From: Candidatus Altimarinota bacterium
Lineage (GTDB): Bacteria; Patescibacteriota; Gracilibacteria; JAUYGZ01
Length of the DNA: 64,000 nt
Direction: 5' to 3'
NCBI GenBank assembly: GCA_029233985.1
Contig: JARGOK010000001.1
Span: forward strand, 1,581-65,580
The stretch's first letter is position 1. Each line of letters starts with the position of its first letter. Positions 46,423-56,500 of the stretch are shown piece after piece. Both the position numbers and the translations under genes were made by a program. The notes below the pieces were generated by a model. It was not told the origin of the DNA and did no database searches. It saw nothing but the letters and a program-made list of their open reading frames with translations.

Positions 46423-47568
46423 GTGATATATTTTGACCACGCATCGGCGACCCCTGTTGATCCTGAAGTTTTGGAAGTAATGCTGCCTTTTTTTAGTGAA
46501 CACTATGCAAACCCGAGTAGTCTACATCTTGCTGGTCAGAAGAGTCGGGCAGCTGTCGATAAAGCTCGGATGAAGATCGCTGAATACCTTGGAGTCCAAC
46601 CGACTGAAGTGTATTTCTGTGCTTCTGGTACAGAAAGCTGTAATTGGGCACTTGTGGGAGTAATGGAACCACTTCTCTTACGAGGACAACAAGCTCATTT
46701 AATTGTTTCTGAAATTGAACACTCTGCAGTTCTCGGAGCTGCCAAATTTCTAGAAGAGAGTTATGCCACTCCTGTAACATATCTTCCTGTTGATAAGAAT
46801 GGAAGGGTTTCTCCTGAGGACCTTAGAAATGCTCTTCGTCCAGATACCGCTTTGGTTTCTATAATGACCGTGAATAATGAAATTGGGACTGTTCAACCGA
46901 TTCGAGAGCTTTCTGATATTTGTAAAGAAAATGGAGTGCTCATGCACACTGATGCTTGTCAGGCGATAGGTTTTATTCCTCTTGATATTCAAGAGCTCGG
47001 GGTCGATCTGCTCACTATTAATGCCTCTAAGATCTATGGACCCAAAGGTATTGGAGCCCTGTATGTTCGTGAATCTATTTCAATTTCCAGCTGGACAAAG
47101 GGAGGTCCACAAGAATTCAAGAAGCGTGCTGGAACAGAAAATGTTTCGGCTATAGTTGGTTTTGAAAAAGCAGTAGAACTCGCCAATAGGCATTACAAGG
47201 ATCTCAACATATATGTCACTGAGCTCAGAGACACTATGTGGAAGCGTCTTCAAGAAAGTATCTCTGAAATTGTTTTGAATGGCGAGATGGAACACCGTGC
47301 TCCAAATAACCTCAATATTTGGATAAAGGGAGTCGATGGAGAAACACTTGTCAAAAGAATGGATCTCGCAGGCTTTGCTTTTTCGACAGGGTCAGCTTGC
47401 ACATCTGGTGAGGTGACTCCGAGTCATGTCTTGATGGGAATTGGGAGAGATATCGATGCGGCAAAATCAAGTATTCGTATCACTCTGGGAAAAGGCAACA
47501 ACGCTAAAGAGGTCCAACAATTTATTGAAACACTGACCAAGGTAGTGGACGAATTGAGAAAGGCTTGA
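46423..47568 (+). CDS. Cysteine desulfurase (NifS/IscS family)
   Basis: The 381-residue class V PLP enzyme takes sulfur from cysteine for Fe-S clusters and tRNA thiolation. The motifs are YFDHASATPVDPEVLEVMLP, SGTESCNWALVG, HSAVLGAAKFLEE, MTVNNEIGTVQPI, HTDACQAIGFIPLD, the PLP-Lys segment NASKIYGPKGIGALYV, and the catalytic-Cys loop FSTGSACTSGEVTPSHVLMGI. The start is GTG at 46423 (MIYFDHA), in frame and needed for the conserved N-terminus. The next gene, fumarase beta, begins 12 bases after the stop. No IscU or SufU scaffold is nearby. IscS versus NifS assignment is left open. Confidence 0.94.
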   Translation: MIYFDHASATPVDPEVLEVMLPFFSEHYANPSSLHLAGQKSRAAVDKARMKIAEYLGVQPTEVYFCASGTESCNWALVGVMEPLLLRGQQAHLIVSEIEHSAVLGAAKFLEESYATPVTYLPVDKNGRVSPEDLRNALRPDTALVSIMTVNNEIGTVQPIRELSDICKENGVLMHTDACQAIGFIPLDIQELGVDLLTINASKIYGPKGIGALYVRESISISSWTKGGPQEFKKRAGTENVSAIVGFEKAVELANRHYKDLNIYVTELRDTMWKRLQESISEIVLNGEMEHRAPNNLNIWIKGVDGETLVKRMDLAGFAFSTGSACTSGEVTPSHVLMGIGRDIDAAKSSIRITLGKGNNAKEVQQFIETLTKVVDELRKA

Positions 47569-47580
47569 TAGCCTGATTGT

Positions 47581-48108
47581 ATGAAACAACACTCTATTAC
47601 TCTTCCTTTTAGCGACGAAGATCTGCAAATGATCCAATCAGGTGACCAACTCCTCCTCACGGGAGTAATTTTTGCCGCCCGAGATGAAGCTCATAAAAGA
47701 CTGATTGATTTGAAAAACGCTGGTAAACCCTTGCCAGTTGATTTTACTGATGCACTGATTTATTACGTAGGTCCAGCTCCTGCAAAACCTGGACAGGTGA
47801 TCAATAGTGCTGGTCCAACGACCTCGAAGCGGATGGATGCTTATACTGCTGATATGCTAGAGCTCGGAGTAAAAGGAATGATCGGAAAAGGGCCTCGAGG
47901 AGAAGCAACCAAGAAATTGCTAAAAGGGCAGGGAATATATATGGCGGTCCTAGGTGGTGTAGCTGCCAAACAAGCTAAAACTATAAAAAAACAAGAGATC
48001 CTTGCTTTTGAAGATGCTGGAATGGAAGCGCTTAGAAAGTTTGAAGTGGAAGACTTCCCAGTGATTGTGATAAATGATTTGGAAGGGAATGATGCCTATC
48101 AACGCTAA
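47581..48108 (+). CDS. Class I fumarate hydratase, beta subunit
   Basis: The 175-residue protein matches the C-terminal (beta) half of the Fe-S fumarase/tartrate dehydratase family. The motifs are SGDQLLLTGVIFAARDEAHK, YYVGPAPAKPGQVINSAGPT, the SKRMDAYTADMLELGVKGMI segment, GKGPRG and YMAVLGGVAAKQAKTIKKQE. In most prokaryotes with split fumarase the alpha and beta genes are adjacent; here alpha lies at 36491-37363 on the other strand. The beta gene follows the cysteine desulfurase by 12 bases, a sensible pairing because the holoenzyme needs a [4Fe-4S] cluster. Confidence 0.92.
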   Translation: MKQHSITLPFSDEDLQMIQSGDQLLLTGVIFAARDEAHKRLIDLKNAGKPLPVDFTDALIYYVGPAPAKPGQVINSAGPTTSKRMDAYTADMLELGVKGMIGKGPRGEATKKLLKGQGIYMAVLGGVAAKQAKTIKKQEILAFEDAGMEALRKFEVEDFPVIVINDLEGNDAYQR

Positions 48109-48248
48109 TGGAGATGCGCATCCCTCCCAAGCACTTTGAAAAGGAACAACACAGCCACCAAGAAATGTGAGTATTTTTTGATCCTCATTGGCATCTTTTG
48201 TGTGTGGAGGGTAAGGTGAGGATAGTCATCGCCACTAGCATTATCATT

Positions 48249-48611
48249 ATGTTTACACGACTCTCAGACCTCATGCCCTCAGCGGCAAACAAAAATAGTC
48301 TTTCAGCAGGAGAGCTTCGAGCCTCGATGATCGTGAATCGAGCAGGAGTGATCATTAAGATGCTTTTCCCTCACCCTAAAATTCATTCACAGATGAAAGT
48401 CCGGACCTTTACTGATGAAGTTTTGCGTGTCTCAGTACAAGGCTCCGCTGTTTCTCATGCTTTTCAGACGAAGTCTCACGAAATCAAAAGACTCCTCAAT
48501 GAATCGATGGAAGGAGAGGTGGTGAAGGAAATTCGAGTTTTTCAAGAAGTCGAAGCTCCGGAAGAGGATCCTTCGATAGTTGAAGGAGCTGAGTGGGGTC
48601 AATATGAATAG
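48249..48611 (+). CDS. DUF721/DciA-like protein
   Basis: Using the ATG at 48249 (MFTRLSDLMPSAANKNSLSA) the protein has 120 residues. The longer frame from 48198 adds hydrophobic residues that do not fit the family. The core DEVLRVSVQGSAVSHAFQTK followed by HEIKRLLNESM matches the KH-like fold of DUF721, whose members include DciA, a loader of the replicative helicase. The acidic C-terminal tail (EVEAPEEDPSIVEGAE) is typical of short tails seen in such proteins. It is placed between fumarase beta and dxr. The link to replication is family knowledge, not shown here. Confidence 0.7.
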   Translation: MFTRLSDLMPSAANKNSLSAGELRASMIVNRAGVIIKMLFPHPKIHSQMKVRTFTDEVLRVSVQGSAVSHAFQTKSHEIKRLLNESMEGEVVKEIRVFQEVEAPEEDPSIVEGAEWGQYE

Positions 48612-48745
48612 ATATCTTCAGGTAGGAATCAGAAAAAGGGGACTTCAGTACTTAGATATCGAGCCATCAGATTTTGGCATATTATTTCTGGTTAAAATCC
48701 TTTAGTTAGCTTATAATTCCCTTCTGTAAGGCTTTTTTTTCTCAT

Positions 48746-49774
48746 ATGAAAACACGTATCCTCATCATTGGTGCGACAGGCTCACTTGGGACTCAACTCC
48801 TGGAGATCGTCTCGAGGTACTCTGATGAATTTACCATAGTCGGTATGACCGCTCATAAGAATGCTGAGAAACTCTTGGAATTAGCTGATCAATTTGAAGT
48901 ACCAAAAATATTCTTAAATACGAGACGATTAGATGATCTTCGTGCTGTGAGTTCTCCACTTGAATTTTTCTCGGACAACTTGGACCAAGTATTTGTTCTT
49001 GATCATGGATTAGAGAGTTATCATTTTGTGCTGGAATCACTGGTACGACAAAAGAGGGTTTGTGTGGCGAATAAAGAACTGATGGTCGTCCATGGACAAG
49101 ATATTATGTATTTGGCAAAAGAACAGCAAGCCTCTGTCATCCCATTAGATAGTGAACATAATGCTCTTTTTCAAGCGATACAAGGGGAGCACCCGGCTTC
49201 AGTGAAACGGGTCATTTTAACGGCTTCAGGTGGTCCATTTCGAGATAAAAGCTATAAAGAACTCAAAAATGTGACGATAGAAGAGGTCTTGAAGCATCCA
49301 ACCTGGAAAATGGGAGCAAAGACAACAGTTGATTCTGCTACTCTAGTAAACAAAGGGTTTGAGGTGATTGAGGCCATGAACCTTTTTGATCTCCGACAGG
49401 ATCAAATAGAAATCAGACTGCATCCTGAGAGTATTATTCACGCCATTGTTGAGTTTACTGATGGGACTAGTAAGATGATTGCTTACCCTCCAGACATGAG
49501 GTCTTCGCTCGGGTATGCACTTTTTTTTCCTCAGCGAGCTCCTGAAAATCTTGTATCTGAGCCTTCATTTTTTGATTATGATCAACCATTGCACTTAGAG
49601 AAAATTGAAGAAGGACGGTTTCCTTGTCTAGACTTTATTTTGAAGACAGCATCTCAAAAACCTGAATGCCTGAAGCAATTAGTGGAGAATGACGAACGGA
49701 TTGTAAATGATTTTTTAAATCATGAAATCGAGTTTCATGATATTTTGGAGGGTCTTAAAGAAAATATCCTATGA
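48746..49774 (+). CDS. dxr: 1-deoxy-D-xylulose 5-phosphate reductoisomerase
   Basis: The 342-residue NADPH enzyme converts DXP to MEP, the committed step of the non-mevalonate isoprenoid pathway. The motifs are IIGATGSLGTQLLEIV (NADPH), VCVANKELMVVHG, IPLDSEHNALFQAI (metal/substrate), LTASGGPFRDKSYKEL (flexible loop), HPTWKMGAKTTVDSATLVNK, and LHPESIIHAIVEFTDG with PPDMRSSLGYALFFPQR. It is shorter than E. coli Dxr (398) mainly at the C-terminus. The stop overlaps the ispDF start in ATGA, which indicates translational coupling. An AT-rich TATAAT box lies about 35 bases upstream. Confidence 0.95.
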   Translation: MKTRILIIGATGSLGTQLLEIVSRYSDEFTIVGMTAHKNAEKLLELADQFEVPKIFLNTRRLDDLRAVSSPLEFFSDNLDQVFVLDHGLESYHFVLESLVRQKRVCVANKELMVVHGQDIMYLAKEQQASVIPLDSEHNALFQAIQGEHPASVKRVILTASGGPFRDKSYKELKNVTIEEVLKHPTWKMGAKTTVDSATLVNKGFEVIEAMNLFDLRQDQIEIRLHPESIIHAIVEFTDGTSKMIAYPPDMRSSLGYALFFPQRAPENLVSEPSFFDYDQPLHLEKIEEGRFPCLDFILKTASQKPECLKQLVENDERIVNDFLNHEIEFHDILEGLKENIL

Positions 49775-50853
49775 ATGTCTCTCTCATCATTGTTGGAGCA
49801 GGAAAAGGAGAGCGTTTTGGAAAACCAAAAGCTGAAATTCGATTGGCTGGGAAGTTTTTGATAGACCATATTTTAGAGACTGTGAAAGATTTAGAATGGA
49901 TGACTCAGATTGTTTTTGTGGGATCTGGAGAACATAAAGGTGTTTTCACTGTAAAAGGTGGAGATTCACGTATTGCATCGGTACAGAAAGGATTGAAGGC
50001 TTGTAAGGAAGAACTGGTGATGATTCACAACTTGGCAAACCCCTTGGCGAGTGAGGAAGATTTTCAGGCCTTATATGAGGCACTCATAGAAGAGAAATGT
50101 GCTGCATTTACAGGACAACAAATGACAGATACGGTTCGAAGAATGTCATCTACACCTGAAACAATTGACCGAACTGACCTTTGGAGAGTACAAACCCCTC
50201 AAGGGTTTTATCGAAAAGACATTGTGAAAGCTCATCAGGAAATGAACTCTGATGGAACTGATGACATTCAACTCGTGGAAGATATGGGAATCTCAATCAA
50301 AGCTCTCCCAACTCATCCAATGAATGTAAAAATCACCTATGCTCATGATCTCGAGATGATGGAAAAATACTTAGGAAATGAAGTACGAAATGGGATTGGA
50401 GAAGACTCACATGCTTTTGATACATCTGGAGAGATGAGGCTGGGAGGGGTAACCGTCCCAGGATTCCCCAAACTATTGGCCAACTCAGATGGTGATGTCA
50501 TTCTCCATGCACTTTTCAACGCAATCAGCTCTGCGATGGGCAAAGGTTCTCTGGGCCCTGTAGCCGACCCGATGTGTGCAGCTGGAGTAACAGATTCTCA
50601 ACAATACCTTCAAGTGATTCTTGATGAGATGAAGCAATCTGGGTATGGACTGCAAAATATTTCTGTCAGCTTGGAATGTGCTTGGCCAAAAATTGACCCT
50701 CTCGTACCAACATTAAAACAAAGCTTGTCGCAAGCTCTACACATATGTGAAAGTATGATCGGGATTACAGCTCACACAGGAGATAAACTAAGTTCCTTTG
50801 GGAAAGGGGAAGGTATCAGATGTATCAGTTATGTCAGTCTTTGGAAGGTTTAG
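49771..50853 (+). CDS. ispDF: Bifunctional IspD-IspF enzyme
   Basis: The 360-residue fusion supplies two non-consecutive steps of the MEP pathway: CDP-ME synthesis (IspD, residues 1-205) and MEcPP cyclisation (IspF, about 208-360). The IspD motifs are IIVGAGKGERFGKPKAEIRL (CTP loop with Arg and Lys), TDTVRRMS and RTDLWRVQTPQGFYRKD. Its usual HDAARP reads HNLANP. The IspF motifs are NGIGEDSHAFDTSGEMRLGG (Asp and His metal ligands), NSDGDVILHALFNAISSAMG, SGYGLQNISVSLECAWPKID and THTGDKLSSFGKGEGI. The fusion substitutes for separate ispD and ispF genes. It is coupled to dxr through ATGA. Confidence 0.95.
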   Translation: MNVSLIIVGAGKGERFGKPKAEIRLAGKFLIDHILETVKDLEWMTQIVFVGSGEHKGVFTVKGGDSRIASVQKGLKACKEELVMIHNLANPLASEEDFQALYEALIEEKCAAFTGQQMTDTVRRMSSTPETIDRTDLWRVQTPQGFYRKDIVKAHQEMNSDGTDDIQLVEDMGISIKALPTHPMNVKITYAHDLEMMEKYLGNEVRNGIGEDSHAFDTSGEMRLGGVTVPGFPKLLANSDGDVILHALFNAISSAMGKGSLGPVADPMCAAGVTDSQQYLQVILDEMKQSGYGLQNISVSLECAWPKIDPLVPTLKQSLSQALHICESMIGITAHTGDKLSSFGKGEGIRCISYVSLWKV

Positions 50854-50935
50854 CAGCTATTATTCTAATAGTAAGAATAGAGCTAAATATATTAATGCAG
50901 ATGTTTAATGAGGATTCCATCATTATCACTGTATC

Positions 50936-50972
50936 TTTTTTGAAGTGCAATAAGCCCTATGGACTTCAAAAA
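50936..50972 (+). terminator. Weak AT-rich intrinsic terminator after ispDF
   Basis: TTTTTTGAAGT pairs with ACTTCAAAAA across a 16-base loop, followed by a T-run (50973-50977). It lies in the 270-base gap before ispE, whose remaining sequence holds no supported gene. Confidence 0.5.
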
Positions 50973-51126
50973 TTTTTAATCAACTTCTCTCTGAAAATCC
51001 CAGCTCTTGACGAGCTCCTGAAGAGTTTATTGTTGTATATTTCTGCCTGCACTATTTCCAAGTCGGCGAATTCTTTCATAATCATATATTAAGGTGATAC
51101 AATTTTTATAATTATTATTTTTGTCA

Positions 51127-51900
51127 ATGAAGCTCATTTCTCCTGCCAAAATCAACCTTACACTCGATATCCTCGGAAAAGATGAGCGTGTCGGAAAGCA
51201 CTTTGTGAATACAGTGATGTATCGATACGAAGACTTGTATGATGAGCTCAGTCTTACGGCAAATCAGACTGCGAAGAACACAGTGACCATGCAAGGTATT
51301 CAGATTCCTGTTACAAAGTCCAATACCGTTTTTCAGGCTCTTGACCTTTTGGGGGTAAGAGGGTGGGATATTGTCATCCAAAAAAATATTCCAGTCCAGT
51401 CTGGATTGGGGGGAGGAAGTAGCAATGCAGCAAGTATTTTAAAATATTTTGGGGAACATAAAGGGATCCCTTTGCATGAGCTACAGAAGCTCGGAGCGCA
51501 AATTGGTGCTGATGTACCTTTTTTCTTGTGTGAAGAGCCTCTGGCTTATTGTGAAGGCTTTGGAGATCAGCTGGTGCAGAGCTGGCAGATACCAAAGCTG
51601 AGTATAAACCTGCTGAATACTGACGTATTGGTCTCTACAGCTGAGGCTTACGCTGGATTGGATATGAAAATATGCGGCGAAGAATCTGCGAAGACAGAAG
51701 CTTTATTAAAAGTATTGAATGAAAAGTGTTCTCAATCTGATAAATCTATAAAAGAAAGTCCTTCTCAGTTGTTGGGAAGAGATCTTGAGCAGTTTTTTCA
51801 TAATGACTTTGAATCTCAGTATTTTGAGCAACATCCAGAATGGAGAGGCTCAGGAAGGCTTTGTGGGAGTGGAGGGATGATTTTTACTATTAGTGATTGA
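51127..51900 (+). CDS. ispE: 4-diphosphocytidyl-2-C-methyl-D-erythritol kinase
   Basis: This 257-residue GHMP kinase phosphorylates CDP-ME in the MEP pathway, between the two activities of ispDF. The motifs are KLISPAKINLTLDILGKDE (N-terminal Lys-Asn), IPVQSGLGGGSSNAASILKY (ATP-binding GLGGGSSNAA), LGAQIGADVPFFLCEEPLAY (GADVPF) and GRLCGSGGMIF (motif 3 GSGG). The ATG at 51127 is preferred over an in-frame TTG two codons earlier. It ends in TGA, which supports the standard code. The gene is separated from ispDF by 273 bases with a weak terminator, so it has its own promoter. Confidence 0.94.
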   Translation: MKLISPAKINLTLDILGKDERVGKHFVNTVMYRYEDLYDELSLTANQTAKNTVTMQGIQIPVTKSNTVFQALDLLGVRGWDIVIQKNIPVQSGLGGGSSNAASILKYFGEHKGIPLHELQKLGAQIGADVPFFLCEEPLAYCEGFGDQLVQSWQIPKLSINLLNTDVLVSTAEAYAGLDMKICGEESAKTEALLKVLNEKCSQSDKSIKESPSQLLGRDLEQFFHNDFESQYFEQHPEWRGSGRLCGSGGMIFTISD

Positions 51901-51956
51901 TAAAAAAAGAGATTGCTTGGTATTGCCTCATTTGTTAACCTGTCTGAGCGTTCAAT

Positions 51957-52042
51957 GGGTCGGTACCGAAGCGGTCAACCGGGGCAGACTGTAAATCTGC
52001 TGGCTTACGCCTTCGGGGGTTCGAATCCCTCCCGGCCCACCA
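51957..52042 (+). tRNA. tRNA-Tyr (GTA)
   Basis: A class II tRNA with a long variable arm. The acceptor GGGTCGG pairs with CCGGCCC (one G-U), discriminator A is followed by encoded CCA, the anticodon stem GCAGA/TCTGC carries GTA (51991-51993), and the T-arm GGGGGTTCGAATCCCTC is intact. The long variable arm and GTA anticodon fit bacterial tRNA-Tyr. Confidence 0.97.
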
Positions 52043-52267
52043 TTTGAAACGGATCTACTTTACTCTTAGTCGCTCATGAGATCTTCTGATTTTTTGTGAA
52101 GTAATGAATATATAATCAATGAGCATTATATAGTGACCTAAACACTGTCTCTTTTTCGAATGTGTCCTTGATTCTCCAATATTAATGTATTGGGTTTGTA
52201 TGGTATGGCGTATTATTCATAAGCTTTAAGTAATAATTTGCTTGATGTGTGTCAAATATGGCTTATA

Positions 52268-53482
52268 ATGCAGCCTTATTATTTATCCACCATTGTGTTA
52301 GATGGCTTCCCAGAACAGAATAAACTCAAGAATACAAAGAGTAGTCAACTCAAAAAACAGAGGTCACATATTATAAATCTGAGTAACAATATTAAACGAA
52401 GACTTTCTGATTGTTTAAAGACAAAGCCAACTGAAAAGGATCGAAGTATTTTTAGAACACTAAAAAAAGATATTCAAAAATCTTCGATAAGATTAAGTGC
52501 TGCCAAAAAATCACTTAATGTATGTCAACAAAAGATTCAAAGTGCATGTCATCAAATTGAAAATAAGCTTAATAAAGCTGTATCGGAGCTGGAAGAATCA
52601 CTCAGAGTCTATCGAAATAATTATCTTTCTGCACCTCATACATCTCTTCGAAATCAAGAATCTCTTTCAGATGAAGAATTTTACTCGGAAGTCACAGCTG
52701 AAGTTATCAAAAATAGTGTGATTGTTCGTCTTCTTATGGGAACAAACAATCAAAAAAGTGGAGATAAGAAAATTGAAAAACAAAAACTACAAAGAGACGT
52801 TTTAACATCACAGTTAAAGAAGTCTCAACAACGATTGAATTTTGATAAAAAGCTGCTTAGTCTCAAAAAAAAGTGTGATGATTTTCAAAAAAAATATAAT
52901 TCTTTGATCCATGACTATAAAAAGTTAGAAGAGAAAATCACCTCTTACCAAAAAGAAAAGGATCTTTTGGTAAGAGGAGGTGCAAAAGTAAATGAGATCC
53001 GAACATTGATCGAGACTATTCTCTCATCAAGGAACACGAAAAGAAAAAAATCAAAGAGAGTGCCTTCACCCGTAGATTCTGATGCTCCTTTGGATAGTGC
53101 AAAGTCTTCAAGCGATGAAGCATTTCATAAAGCACTACAAAACACCCTTCAAAAACCTGAAGTAATGGACGCTGTCTCCCTAAAGGGACTCAAAATACTC
53201 TATATCGTAGATGGAAGAGAAAACATCAATAGAACCTGTATAGCAGCCATGAAAAATGCTGGTGCTGAAGTACGACGTATACATCCTTCGCGTAGAAAAC
53301 TCCATTATGGTTTGTATGACATCGTTGTTATTCACCCAGGTGCTCTCTCTCATTCTGATTCTGGATACCATCGAAAGGAGTCCTCAAATAGTGTTTTATT
53401 GCCATTGAGTACTGGAGCTGGGAGTATTGTGAAGGAAATTTTACAGCAATACAAACGTTCTGGTCGTTTTAAGACAGAATAG
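52268..53482 (+). CDS. Coiled-coil protein with C-terminal DUF2325 domain
   Basis: From the ATG at 52268 the protein has 404 residues. Residues 20-270 are a Lys/Gln/Glu-rich coiled coil with heptad-like repeats. The C-terminal 90 residues (KGLKILYIVDGRENINRTCI, then GLYDIVVIHPGALSHSDSGY) match DUF2325, a Rossmann-like domain found in many bacteria, often with an HDGR-type glycine loop and an SH motif near the end. The domain has been found near mobile elements and DNA-processing systems, but its biochemical role is not established. The gene follows tRNA-Tyr and precedes an acidic coiled-coil protein on the same strand. Confidence 0.75.
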   Translation: MQPYYLSTIVLDGFPEQNKLKNTKSSQLKKQRSHIINLSNNIKRRLSDCLKTKPTEKDRSIFRTLKKDIQKSSIRLSAAKKSLNVCQQKIQSACHQIENKLNKAVSELEESLRVYRNNYLSAPHTSLRNQESLSDEEFYSEVTAEVIKNSVIVRLLMGTNNQKSGDKKIEKQKLQRDVLTSQLKKSQQRLNFDKKLLSLKKKCDDFQKKYNSLIHDYKKLEEKITSYQKEKDLLVRGGAKVNEIRTLIETILSSRNTKRKKSKRVPSPVDSDAPLDSAKSSSDEAFHKALQNTLQKPEVMDAVSLKGLKILYIVDGRENINRTCIAAMKNAGAEVRRIHPSRRKLHYGLYDIVVIHPGALSHSDSGYHRKESSNSVLLPLSTGAGSIVKEILQQYKRSGRFKTE

Positions 53483-53568
53483 AAACCACTATCCTTGAGT
53501 CCTTATTGAACAGAAAATAGATATAGAGTGAGTACTCTGCTATTCTGTTCGCCCATACGAATTTTATT

Positions 53569-56500
53569 ATGACCGACATCCCTTCATCACCAGAAGAAGA
53601 AAGAGATTTGATTCCTAGTATGGATGAGGTTGATAATTTTAATGAAGATTTGGATGATTTAAACAAGGAAGAACAACAAGGTCTTGAAATAGATCAGGAA
53701 GATCAAGAAGCTCAAGAGTCTCTCGAAAAATCACGAAGGATAGCGTCGACTGAGGCTCCTGATATGCTGAGCTCACTTGAGTTTCGGCCGACAACACTTT
53801 TGAATAGGGAATATGATGCTGACAAGATCCTAGAGAAGAGAGACGTGCATTCTTTTTTGGCGAAATACAGGGCTGTGCTCTCTGATGAAGCTTATGAAGA
53901 ACTCGAAGATCAGGTAAAGAACCAAATCGAGAGAAATGTGAAGCCACGATGGGAGATTGAACAAAAACTCGCTAATGAACGGTATAGGAATGAAGCGAAG
54001 ACGAAGATCACAGACGCGATGAAATTTGATAAAGATGACTTAAAGAATTCGGAACTCCAAAAAGGAGGCTATCAGGCTTTTGAGGAACTGATGAAAAATA
54101 GAGGTTTGGAAGCCATTGATCCCGATTCACCTGTAAAGGGGGAATTAGAATTCCATCTTGATGAGCAAATGAAAAGCCTCTACGCAGAGTGGAAGGGGAA
54201 ATGTGAGAAAAATATATCTGAAGCAGATATGAAAGCGATGAATATCTTGAACATGGTAAAAGGTAAACTCGAAAGGTCGGTATTTTCTCGATCTGAGCTG
54301 ATCGACAATGCTCATTTTTGGAAGGATACAGGTGCTTTTGAGAGTTTTATTAAAAATGGAAAATTTTTTGGATTGGAAAAGGCCATGAAAGAAATCGAAG
54401 GATTGAACCCAAAAAAGCACGACGAGCTTCAAGAAATGGTTTCTGGTCTGATTAATGGAAAAGGGTATGAGAATTGGAAGCAGTCTTATATCGATGTCCA
54501 AGAAGGACGATTGGAATCGATGAAGAAAGAGGTCGATACTCAGATGACGATGACCCCAGATGATATTACGAATGAATCTTATGCTAAAAACCCAAAAGCC
54601 TTTCAGGATGCCATGTTTAGAAAAATGGGAAGTATTGATCCGACGGCACTCGAGAATGAACAAGAAGCTGATCTGAAACAGTACATCACCGAGCTCTCTG
54701 ACAAGAAGTATGTGGAGTGGCAAAAACTTCACTCTGGAGAAATGACTACCGAACAAACAACAGGCTCGAAGAAATTGAGAAATGCTCTTTCTCTGTCCAA
54801 AAAAGAAATGATGGATGAAAAATATGATGACCCGAAGGAATTTGAAAAACTGATGCGAAAAAAAGGGTCTCTGTCCATCAAGGAACTGCCAGACGGAGTG
54901 CGAGCTGACATGGAAAAAGGAATGGGGGCTCAAATCAAAAAATTACATCAGAAGCATATCAAAGAACGGAAGAAGATTTTGGAAAAGCAAGCAATGAAGA
55001 AAAAAACTGATATTTTTAAAAAATCAGGGCTTAATGTGAGCTTCTCGAAGCTGGACCAAGGGATCTTGGAACGGGGTACACCACGGATGAACGTCTTGAG
55101 AAAGATGCCAGAACTCAGACCTTTTTTGGGTGGAACCAACACTTTATTTGAACCTTTGATACATATTTGGACGGTAATGTTGGATGAAGGTGGAGGAGAG
55201 TCAGGGTTTCAAGCTATGAAGCAACGGCTGCAAGGAGTGAAAGACAAAAACGATCCACAGGCAGTGCTAAATGCAATGTTGGGTGCTTCGAGTGCTCGAG
55301 AAGCCTTGAAACGAGTAAGAGCGACGAGTGAACAGGCTTGGATGCAGTTTGAGATGGGAATGGCAGGATTGGGTGTTGGGTGGGAGAGTCAGGATACTGA
55401 GGAGACTCAAGATTCAGAGGATCTGGACGATGTTCATGAATTAGAGGGTCTGGAAGAGCTAGAGCTAGAAGAGAGCGAAGAAATTGAGGAAATTGAAGAG
55501 GAAGAGGAGGAGGTTGGTGAAGAGGAACACTCCCTGAACCCCGAGCTCATGTTAAGGGAGGTCATCAGAATGGAGGATACCAAAAAGCTAGAGGATCTAC
55601 AGGAAGAAAAGGAGGAAAACGAGAAAGTAGAAGAGGACGTCGAAGAGCTAGAAGAACCTGAAGAGGCTGTGGAGGATACTGAAGATATTGAGGAAAAAGA
55701 AATGATGGAGAATGATGAGTTCGGGAATGGCCTCACTTTAAAGGAGCCTGTAGTCCTAAGCGAGGATGACAATGAGGAAATTGACAAAGAAGAGGAGCAT
55801 ATTGAAGAGCTAGTTAATGAGTTGAATATTACTTCTGATGAAGAACTCATTGAGACTGATGAACCTTATGAGGAAGCGGTTGAGGAGCAGGAAGTGGAAT
55901 TCGGTGAAGAAAGATTGGCGATGACTGAAATGATTGAGCAGGACGAAGAGGAACAGGGGATTCTTGATACCGGAGATGAGCTGGAAAACCTTGAACAGAA
56001 TGAGGAAAGCCAAGAAGAACAGGAGGATGAGACTGAGAAACAGGAAATGCTGAAGCTCGTGCTTGAGGCATTGGAGCGAGAGCAAGCTGAAGAAGATGAA
56101 CTGGAAGAAGAACAAGACGTCATTCCTCTCAATGAAGTGGCTCTTCATCAGGATATGGGCATGCTAGAAAAAATGATGAAGGAACAGATCAAGATACATA
56201 CTCTTTATCTCCGAATGCTGGAAGATGAAGAGAATATTGAGGGCCTGGAGCAACTGATATCAGAGCTGCAACAGATGCTGATGTTGGAATCTCTCAATGC
56301 TACTCTTGACCATAATCGTCTCTTTGATGCCCTACAGAAGAAATTGGCTTTAGAAAAATGGTGGGAAGAACACGGATTTATCATCACTGCTAAGTCCGAC
56401 TTCGATACCTTCCTCAGTCAGTATACTGGTGATGTGACCGTTTCTCGGGCTCTGCAGATCTTTTGTTATTATGTAAATATGGTAACAGGGAAGAGTGTGG

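Noticed and set aside
50820-51092. 90-codon plus-strand frame after ispDF
   Set aside because: It starts inside ispDF, has poor composition and spans the weak terminator.
52238-52267. TTG start of the DUF2325 gene at 52238
   Set aside because: The ATG at 52268 gives a better N-terminus; the extra ten residues show no family character.
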